DNA of 64,000 bases from Typhlomys cinereus (lineage: Eukaryota > Chordata > Mammalia > Rodentia > Platacanthomyidae), in NCBI GenBank assembly GCA_023101885.1, contig JALPQD010000232.1, forward strand, positions 400,618 through 464,617. Reading direction: 5' to 3'. The translations under genes were made by a program, and so were the position numbers. Below the pieces are notes generated by a model, which was given only the letters and a program-made list of their open reading frames with translations, did no database searches and was not told the DNA's origin. Positions 12,190 through 23,737 of this stretch are shown piece by piece (positions within the stretch are counted from its first letter, which is position 1; each line of letters opens with the position of its first letter).

Positions 12190-12480
12190 TTCCACTTTTT
12201 TCCATCCCCTTTTTACTTTCATGTCTTTTTAAAAACTCTGCATTCTGCATCTGAGAAAAAAAAACAATATTTGTTTTTCTAACTTTGGGTTATTTTACTT
12301 AACACGGTGATCTTCAGTTCTCTCCATTTTCCTACAGATGGAAGAATTTGATTCTTCTTTATGCCTGCATAATACTTACCTTCATATATGGACACTTCCT
12401 TTTCCCATCCATCTATTAATGGGGCCCTAGGCTTTTAAAATCTGTACCTTGACTATTGGAAACAGCACCATCACATTTTC
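12190..12480 (-). mobile_element. Ancient L1 fragment (ORF2 3' end, minus strand)
   Basis: The plus strand reads as the antisense of the L1 ORF2 terminus: 'ttgggttattttacttaaca', 'tctccattttcctacagatg', 'ttatgcctgcataatactta', 'cccatccatctattaatggg', 'accttgactattggaaacag'. The order matches the conserved mammalian L1 end. It is heavily mutated and non-functional. Confidence 0.75.
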
Positions 12481-12597
12481 TGCTTCTTGTCTCTCTATTT
12501 TTGAAGTATTTTTTAATCGTAATGGAGACTCAAGATCATCTTGCTTCAGTCTTCAAAGGGCTAGAACTATAGGAGACACCTCTATTTTCTATTAACT

Positions 12598-12884
12598 TGC
12601 ATGTGTGCGCAGGTGCACGTGTGTACATGTGCATGTGAGGCTAGAGGTAGTCAGCCTCGGGTGTTGTTCCTGATAGTGGCGTTACGGGGGGTCATCACCT
12701 TATTTATTCAGACAAGGTTTCTCACTGGGATCTAATCCTCACCTAAGCTGACTAGCAAGCAAATCCCACGGACCCTTCTGCTCCCACCTCCTAGTGCTAG
12801 GATTACAAGCACTGCCATTGTGCCTGGCTGCCTTTTGCCAGCCTGCTGGGGGTTAGCAGATGAGCCATGTCTCCAATCCTTACT
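12598..12884 (-). mobile_element. B4 SINE (minus strand)
   Basis: The plus strand shows 'gaggctagaggtagtcagcc', 'gacaaggtttctcactggga', 'ctcctagtgctaggattaca', 'agcactgccattgtgcctgg' and an ID-derived end near 'gatgagccatgtctcca'. This is the reverse complement of the B4 layout. Confidence 0.75.
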
Positions 12885-14479
12885 GCTTATTTTACTCGAA
12901 TGATTTCAATACAGTTTTTGAATTAGGATGTTTCATTGCGTATTCTCCAAAGAAGACAAGGGCCATGTTAAATCATTTTTGTGCTGTGTTTTAACCAGCC
13001 TTTGAAGACACCTTTTAAAACTCAAATGCCATAGAGTCCAGTCCCCTACGAATCCTGAGTCCTGCCTTGCACACTGAGCCCCCCCCCCCATTTTGATGGT
13101 GCAACCAGAAGCATAAAAAAAGACTTCTGCAGCAGCCCCAGAAATGCTCTCTCACTCCAAATAAAAAGTAGGACAAAGGTGAGTAACTTGTTTCAGATTC
13201 TAGTAGGTATCTTTAAATAGCCTCTTTTTCCAGAACTTCTTATCTGAAGTTGAAAAAAAATTCTTAGAATTCTTTCTTCTCTGAACCTTAGAAATCTGTG
13301 TTAGGAGAACCCCAAAGGTGCTGGAGTGCTACGTTGACTGCTGCTGTCACTTGTGGGTTTTGGCAAAGCAGGAGGCCCAGTGTCAGGACTGTCTCTGACC
13401 CTGGCATACTAGCTGGGTCAAGAATGAAATGACTCCAGGGTTGGGTTTGTCGTGAATGGGTAGGAAGTAGTTCTGCTCCTTATCTGAGTGATTTGCGGCC
13501 TGAAGACCTAGAACCATCCAGAAAATAATGAAAGCTCTAAATTAAGAGCCCAAGGAGATGAATGAAAGCTCGTTCTGGGGCTGGGGAAAGCTCTAAATTA
13601 AGAGCCCAAGGAGATGAATGAAAGCTCGTTCTGTACGTGGGATGGACTGCTTGGCATGGCTGGGGACAGAGGGTAGGATGCCCACAATGGAGCAATGGCT
13701 GTGCTGGGCACCCTGGCCAGCCTTCCAGAAAGTGTCACGTGATCCTCACAGAATCCCACTAGTTAGATGTAGGGACTGCCATGCGGGTACAGAAGGGGAA
13801 AGCTGAACTTAGGGGTGTTAGGAAATGTGACTAGGGTCCTACGGGACTGAGGTTGCATTCCAGCAAAGAAACCTGTTGCAGAGGCAGTGTGCTTGCAACC
13901 ACTGTGGCATTGTGCTTCCTGGATGAGACTTTGCCAACCCCGACTAGGCAATGACAAAGTCTTAGAATCACTTTTGGATGCTAGTCATCTGATCTGCATC
14001 GTAGCACACACCTGAATATGCTTTCTTAGTGTGACAAAGGGAATTATGGGTACTACCACAGAGTCCTATAGAAAAGGAGACATACGTGATCAGGTGACAT
14101 GCATGGGTGGCAGACACAGACACCCACTCATCTGACTGCTCCAGGTCCCAACCAACCCAGCAGGATGGACCTGCCTTTCTACCTTACTAATTCCACTCCT
14201 GCAGTCCCCTCCACCTCACCATCCCCTCCCGCCAGCTCATCTTCCAAGCTCACGACTACCTAATCAGAGCATATTCTACCCAAGTAGCTGTAGATCCGGA
14301 CAGGAGCTTCTTTTCATCAAGACTTCTCCCTGTGAAAGTTGGTTCTGTAGGACTTGCTGGGCATGTCTCATGATCAAGGCTTCAATCCCATAGAAAATGC
14401 ATTTTTCTTCAGAAAGGACCGAAATTAAACCACAGTACATAGAAACAAACAAAAAGCAAGCAAACATGGTAAATAAAAA
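12885..14479. other. Unassigned unique sequence
   Basis: No gene is supported. The main internal structure is the 48-bp direct duplication at 13530-13633, listed separately. A C10 homopolymer occurs at about 13080. Confidence 0.45.
13530..13633. repeat. 48-bp direct repeat, two perfect copies
   Basis: Copy one is 13530-13577 and copy two is 13586-13633. Both begin 'gaaagctctaaattaagagc' and end 'gaaagctcgttctg'. They are separated by eight bases (gggctggg). The identity is complete, so the duplication is recent. Confidence 0.95.
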
Positions 14480-14495
14480 CAATACTCTTTTTCTT

Positions 14496-14781
14496 TTTTT
14501 AAAATGTTTTAATAATTATTGTGCGTGTGTGAGTGTGTGTGTGTGTGTGTGTGAGTGTGTGTAGAACCACGGGAGAATTCGGGAACCACCATGGACGTCT
14601 CCACCTCCTCCTTGTTTACTTGCCTGGGATTCACAGGCTCCACCCTACCAGGGCCAGAAATGCAGGCCACCCCCGCTTCTGCCCGGCGTCTATATGTGGG
14701 GTCTAGGATGCGAACTCAGGACCTAACGCCTGCAAGGCAGAGGCTTAACCCCTGAGCCACCTCTCCAGCCCCCCCCCACCC
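14496..14781 (-). mobile_element. Full-length young B2-superfamily SINE (minus strand)
   Basis: Perfect 16-bp target-site duplications (caatactctttttctt) lie at 14480-14495 and 14782-14797. On the minus strand the SINE starts 'ggctggagaggtggctcagg', with a Pol III A box (TGGCTCAGGGG) and a B box (GAGTTCGCATCC), then a long body ending in a (CA)n run and an A-rich tail. It is close in sequence to the copy at 29412. The two define the young full-length form in this genome. Confidence 0.9.
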
Positions 14782-14797
14782 CAATACTCTTTTTCTT

Positions 14798-17700
14798 AAA
14801 GTTCAATGACTTGACTGTCCACTGGCTTTCTGGAAACTTCTTATAACTCACATACTTTCTGAACCTGACCACTTTGTCATTGTGACCACCCCACATTCCC
14901 GTCTCTTTCAACTGGACTTTTGCAACTCAGGGGCCAGAATTGTGCAACAGCATTAGCAGCTAATAAATTAGTCTCCTCCTTGAAATTTTTTTGAACAGGG
15001 CTGGCGACAGTCAGGCCCTATAGAATTCACAGGAAAACTTCAGAGACCCAGTTCTGTCTGTGTGAATCATAAGGTCAAGATTCCACACGAGCTCTAATGT
15101 TCCTGAGGAGGCGGCACACAGCTCTGAGATCCCTTATCATGTTTGCCCGGAATCTCCCTTCTAGAGTTCTTCAAACCTACATAATTCAGACTTGCCTAGA
15201 TTACAACGAAGTAATATTCCTTCTACTGTATACCACATTTTCTCTACGCTCGGAGTAAATCTCTGAATCAAATGCATATCCACATGTCTGAGTCTAAATG
15301 TGTGGCTATTTACCCTAAACAGGATAAGTATAAGATATAATGAGTCTAGCATCAGTTGCAGGTCAGTTTCATGGTTAAATAAGTGTAGGTTGGATCAGTC
15401 TTTGTTGTCTAATGTGCTTCCCAATCCCTTGTCTTTTGGGATTTGTGAGTTTATGGGGAGGAAATTGCAAGGCCTACAGTGGAGGTCCTTTAAATGTGGA
15501 ATCCCAAGAGCCTGCACAGGAAGACACGGCTCTTAGCCGTATGTTACAGTCAAGCTCTTGAGGTGCTTGGCATCGCCGAGCTGGCATGAGAGCACAGATT
15601 GAGTATACCCAAACCTTTGCAAGAAGACCTGGCTACCCTGATGTTCCTCCCTCCCCATCCTAAGGAAAGAACCAGCGTGGCAGATGGCCCCTTCTCTACC
15701 TGGGCTGCCAGGCAGGCTCCTGAATACTTCACTTGCCCAGCTGCCCGACGAGCGCCTTCGGATGGATGGACGCAGCTCCCCTGTTCTTTACCCAGGCCTC
15801 TCTCTCTAGCTCTCTTGCCAAAGGCATTTTTAAAATAGCTTAGTGACCCAGACATTCTTAAAGCAGTCATTTCCTTCCCTGCTCCATTCTTAATGGGCTC
15901 CTTGCTTTCTCCTGCCCAGCTCCGCTCTGAGGCACTTGTGAAAGGCTGTTTATTGCCTTTGGCTGACTCCACCTTTCTCCCGCTCCAGCCCCGGGCTTAT
16001 CTGCTCCCTGCCAGGGGACTAACCTTTGCGCCTTTCCTCCTGCACTTCTCACAGGGGAGGCTTCCACCCCGAGGATTCTGTGTTCTGGCTGCTGGATTGC
16101 ACATGCTCCCGGCCCCCACTGTGGAGAAATTGCCCTTTGGGTGGGTGGAACGTGTTCAGACTCTGTGCGAAAGAGCAAGTCTTCCTGGATGTTCCTCTGC
16201 TCCTGTTTGCAGGGCCCAGGGCTGGAATGCAGGCAGGCGCCGGGGCGTCCCTTTTTCGAGGGTCTTCCACAAAGTCCAGGATCAGGCTTCCCGACAGCTT
16301 CAGCTAACACAAAGGAACCTATGGCTCCCTCGGTTCTTTCTCTCCAAACCCTCTCTGAAGGAGCCTCCAATTTTCACCTCGGCCGTCAGTAGATACCTGC
16401 CAAGAACCGACCCACTTAGTATGACCATCACCCCATTCGTGGGTGAACTCCTAAGCTTTACTTGGGCTCTAGAGCTCTGCTTTCCTAGCATCATGTGAAG
16501 GTGATTTTCCTCAGCTCCCAACAGCTGTGATTACCACACTGAGATCCACACAAGAGCAGACCCATTAATGGTTGGGGGGGGGACTAGCAAAGCCATGCAC
16601 GACACTCCAAAGTTATATAGACAGTCAACCTTTGCTGGGGAGGAGGGATTTAGGAAGCCCTACCCCTCCCTGAGGATAGTATGTAAGAAGTAAACATTTG
16701 TTGGAAGAGACATTTTCTTTAGTGGTGTCTCACTCAGTCTCTGGTAAATTACCCGGCAAGCATCCTTCATTATACTCATTGGTTCACCAAGACGATGTCT
16801 GGGGGTGGGGGTCGATGCTCTCTGGTCTCCTCAGGAAAAGCAACAGTCTCGTTTTCCTTCCTATCTTCACCTATAGCACAGAGCAGCAAGAAGCCACCCA
16901 GAACCATTGGATGCTGTGAGGAGGAAGCCGATGAACTGAGCAAATCTTGGGGTTGGGGTAGGGAGCATCCTCTTGAGACACCGCTCTCCACCTAGGGACT
17001 TCACTCTTTGGCCTTGCTGTGTGAGTCCCCCAGTGCTACCGTGACTAATGTTAAGACTGCCCCCGCCATCACTGTTCTTACAAGACCATCTTCTTCCTGT
17101 CACAGCTCGCCAAGGGCCGTCCATTCCAGATCCAACAGGAGTATCCTGCCTCCCCGAGTCAGCCTCATGTCACAGATGGGGACTGAGGGTTTGACAGCTG
17201 GATTAGCCTACATATCCTTCCCAGAATACCTCTCAGACATGCACTGACCAGGACAGCTGGGCGCTCTAAGCCTGTGGTGTTTTTGAGCCTTGTGGCTTTA
17301 CTTGTTGTTTTACTCATCAAAAGCACTTTTTAATGATCTACAGTCTTTTTTTAACAGTGGAGGGAAGGCCCAGCTGCCATACCTGCATACAAGCAATATT
17401 TTCAAGTCGCTAAAACCTTAAGATGCACACAAATAAGCATTTCCACTAGCTGTGTTCGTTTTTCATACTTCCGTACCAGGATGTTTCTCATTAGAGTATT
17501 CCAGACCCGAGAAGTCATCAGTTGGTGCCTATCCCAATGGAGAACATGAATTTTTCTAATGACCCAAGAGTGGATCCAACACTGTTAATAAAGAACTTCC
17601 ACAATGTTCTAACTCTCTGGGAGTAGCTTACCGAACATTAGACCTGATCCTCCGTGTTTGGACATTTTCGGCCTTCTGGAAAACATTATAAGGAGCTGTT

Positions 17701-17894
17701 GTTGCAGAGCGCGCAGATGGAGCGGAAGAGCTACGCAAACTAAAACATCAAATAGTGTTATTAATCCAAATATCTTACCACAGTGGCTGTTTCTCTTGGA
17801 AGAACGTGGATAAATCCAAGACTTGCTTGGCCTGAAATATGCAGGTACTTAAGGCAAGCCGATTATTGCTCCCTGAGGTTCAATTTAAAACCAA
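14798..17894. other. Unique sequence, GC-richer between 15.55 and 16.5 kb
   Basis: About 3.1 kb without a clear repeat. The 15.55-16.50 kb part is GC-rich and holds overlapping open frames on both strands (201 codons plus strand at 15893, 167 codons minus strand at 15867). Neither has a recognisable domain, and opposite-strand overlap is what GC-rich DNA gives by chance. A regulatory or first-exon role for this block cannot be excluded. Confidence 0.4.
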
Positions 17895-18190
17895 TGTTTA
17901 TTGCATGCTTAATATATGCTTGTCACAGGTGTTGATCATTGAAGTAAATTATATCGAACGAGACAGAAAATGGCTGCTATCCTCATGAAGTTCTAGTCTT
18001 GTGGAAAAGAGCCTGCAATAAATGCTTTGGAACCAAGAGAGCAGAATGCTCTGAGAATACTGATGAGGCACCAAATCTAATCTGAGGAAGTGACATTTGA
18101 ATAAAACTCTTCAGAGTAACTTAGCCAGGTGTGGACACTGAGACGCAGTATTTTCAGGAGGAAAGTCTAGCATGAACAAATGTTTAGCAT
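17895..18190 (+). repeat. Ancient L2-like LINE fragment
   Basis: The order 'tttattgcatgcttaatata' / 'agacagaaaatggctgctat' / 'cctcatgaagttctagtctt' / 'aagtgacatttgaataaaac' / 'cttagccaggtgtgg' / 'gcatgaacaaatg' follows the mammalian L2 3' region ('tactatgtgccaggc..ccctgccctcatggagcttacagtct..agccagg..'). It is highly diverged. Confidence 0.5.
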
Positions 18191-18998
18191 ATATTAAGAT
18201 GCTGCAATAAGGCCACTCGTTGGGCCACTGACTTGATAGAGTCATAACAGTACATCTCTACAAACGAAGGTAATAACATCTTTGAAAAGTCTACAAGTGA
18301 TCAGAACCCATGAAAGGCCACGACCTTACACCTGGACCTTCTAGCTAAGGCTAGCGACCTGACAAACTTAGCATTCTAGAGGAGACCTCGCTATCACTAA
18401 CTCCCACCACCTGGGACTCAGAATGGGGACAGAGGCAGACTGCCAGTCAAAGGCACTGAGGGAATTGAAAGCAAGTTTCCTTGATCTTAAGTGCAAGGCC
18501 CTCCCACCTCCCCCATCACTCTCATTGTAAGATAAACGTTTCTTCTGAAGTCTTCTGCTTCCAGAGCCCTTTGGGGTTTACCAACGTGAACAGTGCCTGG
18601 CCCCTTGACAGAGCAGTAGTAGCACCAGGATCCAGTCTTTCAGGACCTGAGATGCTGCCCTCACTGTTGTGAGCACCAGCCCAGCATCTGGAGGGGGGGG
18701 TTAGTGAGTGTCCCCATGGGAGGCTCAAAGGACTTGATCACATTATCATCAGCCCTAATGAGCATTCGATTTGTCAACAATAACCAGGAGGCGTATGGTC
18801 ACCCTGCTTGCTTTGAAAAGTATCTCTCACCACTCCACTCTCCTCATTAAAGCCTAACCTTGATGTTCACCTGTACCCCATTACCATGTTAGATATGCAC
18901 TACATGAGGGAGACTTTAACCATTCTGAATCTCAGAATAAGTTGCAGTAGTTTCTCTGTGTTACTGGGTCACTAGGAAAACTTTTAGTGTCAGATCGA

Positions 18999-19037
<39 letters not shown>

Positions 19038-19799
19038 GAAGGGACAAGAACAATCCTTCCTTTATCCTGAAGTTTTTCCTGCAAGGAAACCTGGCACATC
19101 TTGTCCCTCTGAGAGAGACAGGTGGGGGCCACTGAACTCTTGGTTGAAAAGGGGCTGTCTGCCAGGCTTCCCTGGGAATGTGTCACTTTGTGGTATCCCC
19201 ATTTTCCTCCCCAATAAAATAATCACTTGGAAGATTTGAGATGAAGAGAGAAAATCAATACCAGATGGTTAAAGTTGCAAAACTGCTCCACCAATTCCTC
19301 AACTAGCACCGAAGAACTCGAGAGCTGCCTAGGGAGAGCTACCCCTGTATTTTGGGAAATGAGCAAGCACCCCAATAATCTTGAAAAGTATTGAAAAGGC
19401 ACGGAAGTGAGGCTTGATTTTAGTCTTTCTGATGGTGATGTAGGTGTCAAGGAAACACAGGAGAAAAACACTTCAGTAAGATGATGCTTTTGAAATGACT
19501 TGCAGTAATCATTCAAAGCTGCCAGCAGCACTTGGAGAAGCAGAGCTTTGTGAGTTTTTCATTTTAAACATTCAGAGCAGAAGGCAAGTCGCTCAAGCCT
19601 TTCACACATCCTTAATATGTGGTCAGATTAGAAGTGTTTCTATGCATAAGGCCAAGTAGTGCTTCAATTACTCATATAAACAAATTGGTGTCCATATAAG
19701 ATCGGTACTTATATAAGACAGAATACCTCTTTTCAAGGCTGTATTGAATGGCTCCAAATTGCACAACACTGTGACCATGTTAAAGAGTTCCATAAGAGT
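18191..19799. other. Unassigned sequence with (CA)n at 19001-19034
   Basis: The only clear element is a 34-bp perfect (AC) microsatellite. No gene is recognised. Confidence 0.5.
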
Positions 19800-20175
19800 T
19801 AAGGTGACAGCTTCTATAACAAAGTGTCTGCCTTGCAAGCATCAGGATTGGAGTTTGATTCCCCAGAGGATTTAAAGATAAATAAATAGACAGATGGACA
19901 GATAAAAGAGAGAGAGAGAAAGAGAGAGAGAAATAGTTGGTAAGGTGGTGTATGCTTGCAATCCCAACCCTGGGGAGGCAGCGACAAGCAGAACCCTGGA
20001 GCCAGCAGACCAAATAGTCTAGTCTTGGTGAGATAACAGGTCAGTGAGAGAAAAGGAAGAAAAGAAAAATCTAAGTGAACTGAACTGAAGAATAACACTT
20101 GAGGTTGACATCTGGTCCCTACACACACAAATGCACACATGAACATATGCTTATATGTCTACATGAGTACACACA
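19800..20175 (+). mobile_element. B4-type composite SINE
   Basis: An ID-like half (19800-19870, 'gtctgccttgcaagcatcag..gtttgattccccag') is followed by a purine microsatellite (19904-19933). Then comes a B1-like half ('gtaaggtggtgtatgcttgc', 'aatcccaaccctggggaggc', 'ggtcagtgagag') and a terminal CA-rich part ('ggttgacatctggtccctac', 'acacacaaatgcacacatg'). It follows the B4 consensus order. Confidence 0.65.
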
Positions 20176-21539
20176 CATGCACACACATGCACAAACACAC
20201 CTACTCCTACATACAGAGAGCCCAATGTTGAGGAATTTTAGGATAATCCTTGTAGGTGAGCTGAGTGGCCTTAATCTTGCTGCAGCATGAAAATCTACTC
20301 TAGTATGTGATCACAAAGCAGCAAACACGCATGACTAGAAAAGACACTAATAGGACTATGTATATACAGGGCTGTTAGTGGCCACACACTGGAGCCTGGC
20401 TGAAGAAAGGAATGTGTCTCAGGACCTGGATGTCTAGTGTGGTGGTGTGTCCAGCTAGACACATCCTGCAGGGTCCTGCTAGCCACTCTACAAGACAGCT
20501 TCAAAGTTGTTTCCTTCATTCTCATTGGTTTCCTATTTCCTCGCATACCATTCATCTTCAGAAACGTTACAGAAGTCAATGGCTACACACGTAGAGACGT
20601 TCTCTGAATTCTACGTCCAAAAGGAACCTGGAAAGGACTATGGGCACGCTTCTGTCCCGAGTTCCACAGCTTCCAGACAGTCATAAAATAAAGTGGTCTA
20701 CCCTACAGGGGAGGCTGAAAGCTCTCCACTCTGGGAGTCAGCAGAGTGATCATATTTTAGCAGTAAGTCTACAAAAGCAAAACTGAAAACCTCTCTTTTG
20801 AGGGGAATTTCCTCAAAATGTGTATGCAATTGATTTATGTTGGTACTGTTACAGGGTTTATTTTTTCCCACTGTATTACGTTGTATTGGGTTTTGTTTTT
20901 CTTGGCCAAGCCCTGGAAATCAGTAAGTTACCTTAAGAAAATAATAAAATGCACCATTGAACATCGTCTGTGTCTTGTGCTACCGTTTGAGTATGGCTTG
21001 CCCCCACCAGACCTCATATTGAAGTGAGGCTACAATTTATCCAGCCTCAAGTATTCTGTTATAAGATCAAATGTCTCGTCTCCCACTCAATGGCTATCTT
21101 CTCCGTTCTACTTAGTATGTCCCAACAAAACAAACGTGTGCCTTTGCTCCCATAGTTCCCTCTGTCTGGAAGACAGTTCCGTCCTCTGTCTCCTTTCCTA
21201 GTCCTCAGACTCAGCCCATGGGTCTTTTCCTCAGTTCTGCAATTGAAGAGGCTATTATTGATGCTGCTTTAATTCACATTTTTTTCAGACTCCCACTGGG
21301 ATCAACCATTCTCGTTGTCATTTGTGATCTCTCTTCTGTGACATACTTGCTCATATCCTGGACACACTTAGCATTTTAACACATGTCTGCTGCAATGTTT
21401 ATAAAATTTCTTTGCACAAGTATTAAAAGTAATGATCTGAAAATGATCTCTGAGGTTTCTCACACCGGTGTCTTTTTGTAAAGTGTATGGAGTTTGGTGT
21501 CTTTCCTCTCATTTGTATATTATTTGCAGAAATTTCTCA
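20176..21539. other. Unassigned sequence
   Basis: No gene or clear repeat is seen, apart from CA-rich DNA carried over from the SINE. The region becomes AT-rich after about 20.8 kb. Confidence 0.4.
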
Positions 21540-21960
21540 TTCACTTTTTTTACATTTAAACACCAATACAACTGGAATTTATTTGGGTATATGATTTGAG
21601 GGAAAGATTATGTTTCTTTCTTGTTAAATGGTTAACAAAATATCCCCACAAAATTTATTCAGTCAACTCTTCTTTCCCTGGTGATTTATGTTACAAACTT
21701 ATTATATACTAAACTTACATGTACATATGTGAATGTTTGAAAACTTTTGGTAATATTTTGTATTATTATACATTATAATTCTTTTAATGCTTGGTATCAT
21801 TGCATGTTCATTCTTCTAGATTAACTTTAAAATCACTTTTTTGAGCACCTTTCCTTTAATTTTGTAAAATTGCAATCTAGTTTTATTAGTGCTGCTAAAT
21901 GTATGTATTACTTCAGTTTGCTTATCACATATCATCTTTCATTTGTCTGTCCATCCATCA
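21540..21960 (-). mobile_element. Possible ancient L1 ORF2 fragment (minus strand)
   Basis: The plus strand reads like antisense L1 ORF2: 'ttctttccctggtgatttat', 'gttacaaacttattatatac', 'taaacttacatgtacatatg'. The match is to spaced phrases only, and divergence is high. Confidence 0.35.
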
Positions 21961-22612
21961 TCCGTCTAGCCTTTTTCATCCACAGTATCTCTTATTTATT
22001 CTTCACAGTCAATAGCTGATGTTTTTATCATTAATTTACTAAGCCACAGCAAGTCAAAATCACTTCTTGTCTGAAATCACTCAAACATTATTCTAAGAGT
22101 CAGAACACCAAGGCTTATGGCTTCATTAATTATTTTATATAAAGATCTTAATGATTGTAGATTACTATACAAGATTGAGTCACAAGGAAATAAATCTGCC
22201 AACACATTTCTGATAATAATGCTTATAAGGTGTGCAAGTCATCTTTCAATAATAGCAAGCAGAATCATCTTTAAATGTAACACATCAAAATACACATTAA
22301 ATGTTTCTATATTGCCTTTTGTAGAAACAGGAAAGCACTGGAATTTACATTACAATTAAATTTTAACACAAAGCCTGAACAGAACAGATGAGTAACCACC
22401 TGGGATTATCTGGTTTGGCTTAGTGTGTTTTATCTACATAAGAATACTCAAGAGGAAAATACAAGAGTTCTGTTATTATTGTTATTACATTAACTATAAT
22501 AGTTACAACACCCATTTGACAGACAGGGTATAAACACTCAGAGAGGATTAGTATTGCTAAATTGTAATGGGTGCTGGCAAAAAGGAGTGGTATTGTTACC
22601 TTCAAATCAAGA
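21961..22612. other. AT-rich unassigned sequence
   Basis: No recognisable gene or repeat boundaries. It could be further degraded L1. Confidence 0.35.
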
Positions 22613-22812
22613 GCATTTCATCTGGAATAGCTGGCTGAATGATCCTGGTGGTACAGCCTATTATTTCAGCTCCTTGAAAGGCTGAGAGAGAAGGATTGCA
22701 TTTCATCTGGAATAGCTGGCTGAATGATCCTGGTGGTACAGCCTATTATTTCAGCTCCTTGAAAGGCTGAGAGAGAAGGATTGCAAGTTCAACAGCAACT
22801 GGGGCAACCCTG
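22613..22812 (+). mobile_element. B1-like SINE carrying an 85-bp tandem duplication
   Basis: The B1-like phrase 'cctattatttcagctccttg'/'aaaggctgagagagaaggat'/'tgcaagttcaacagcaactg'/'gggcaaccctg' is visible. A unit of 85 bp is repeated exactly in tandem (22613-22697 and 22698-22782, both starting gcatttcatctggaatagct). The SINE is cut off at 22813 by an LTR insertion. Confidence 0.75.
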
Positions 22813-23127
22813 TGTCATGGCTTGAAATGTGTCCCCCACAGAATTCTATGTTTGGGAAGGTCATGGCACTTTTAGGAGGCGGAGCCTTGCTGAAGAAGGG
22901 AGTTAATCCCAACCTACTTCCAGAGGACATCTGTTCTGGCAGTTTGCAGTCTTGCAAATCTCAACCTCCTGCATGGGTGTGACGTAGCCTGTCTCCAGCT
23001 TCTGCCGCCAGCCATTCCACTTCCACTGTGAAAGACTGTATCTGCCCTCTGCAACCGTAAGCTGGATAAATCTCCCTTTCTCCCTTTAAGTTGCTTGACT
23101 TTGGGAGTTCTCTCACAGCAACAGAAA
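22813..23127 (+). mobile_element. Solo LTR, ERVL/MaLR-like (sister of 16-366)
   Basis: It starts TGTCATGGCTTGAAATGTG and shares 'aaggtcatggcac', 'aggcggagccttgctg', 'gcagtcttgca', 'gactgtatctg', 'ggataaatctccctttctcc' and 'ctctcacagcaaca' with the LTR at position 16. It interrupts a B1-like SINE. There is no internal region. The 3' border is approximate. Confidence 0.7.
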
Positions 23128-23176
23128 GAGTAAACAGTGTATTTTGTATAGAAATAAAAAGTTTTAAAACAAAGAA

Positions 23177-23320
23177 GTCTGGGGACATGGTTTAATGATA
23201 GATTGCTTGCATAGTATGTGTGACATTTCTAGGTTCAACCCTCAAGACCTCAAACTATCTGATTACCAGTAACCACTGTAAAGACTAAGCAATAACAACA
23301 ACAATAAAACACACTTTCAT
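23177..23320 (+). mobile_element. ID-like SINE
   Basis: 'ggggacatggtttaatgata'/'gattgcttgcatagtatgtg'/'taggttcaaccctcaagac' matches the ID-element layout (A box, 'gcttgcctagcatgtgtgag', B box 'ggttcgatccccag'). An A-rich CAA/TAA tail (23285-23310) follows. Confidence 0.65.
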
Positions 23321-23737
23321 ATCCAATTTTAAAAAGGCGTTCTTTATGTTTTAGAGCAATTTTAGGTCAGCAGCAAAACTGAGCAGAAAGTAGAGTTCCC
23401 ATATGTTTCCTGCCCAGAACAAACACAGACTCTCCTGAGGTTCCCAGAGCAGTATGCTTGCTACCATTAAGGAATCTACCTTGACACATCACCATCACCC
23501 ACGGTCCACAGTTTGCTAAGAGGCTCATCCTTGGTGTTGCACCTACTGTGGGCTTTGAGAAATGAATCCAGCACTATCATTTCATACAGAGGACTTTAGT
23601 CCACCTAAAATTTCTCCCCACATATCTGACTCTACAGTTTTCTTTACCAGAAAGTCACACAGTCGGAATCTTACAATGTGTAGCCTTTCCACACTGGTTT
23701 CTTTCATGTAGTAATATGTATTTAAGATTCGATGGAG

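Noticed and set aside
15893..16498. A 201-codon plus-strand frame starting with ATG
   Set aside because: There is no recognisable domain, and a 167-codon frame overlaps it on the other strand in GC-rich DNA. It is kept only as a region of interest.
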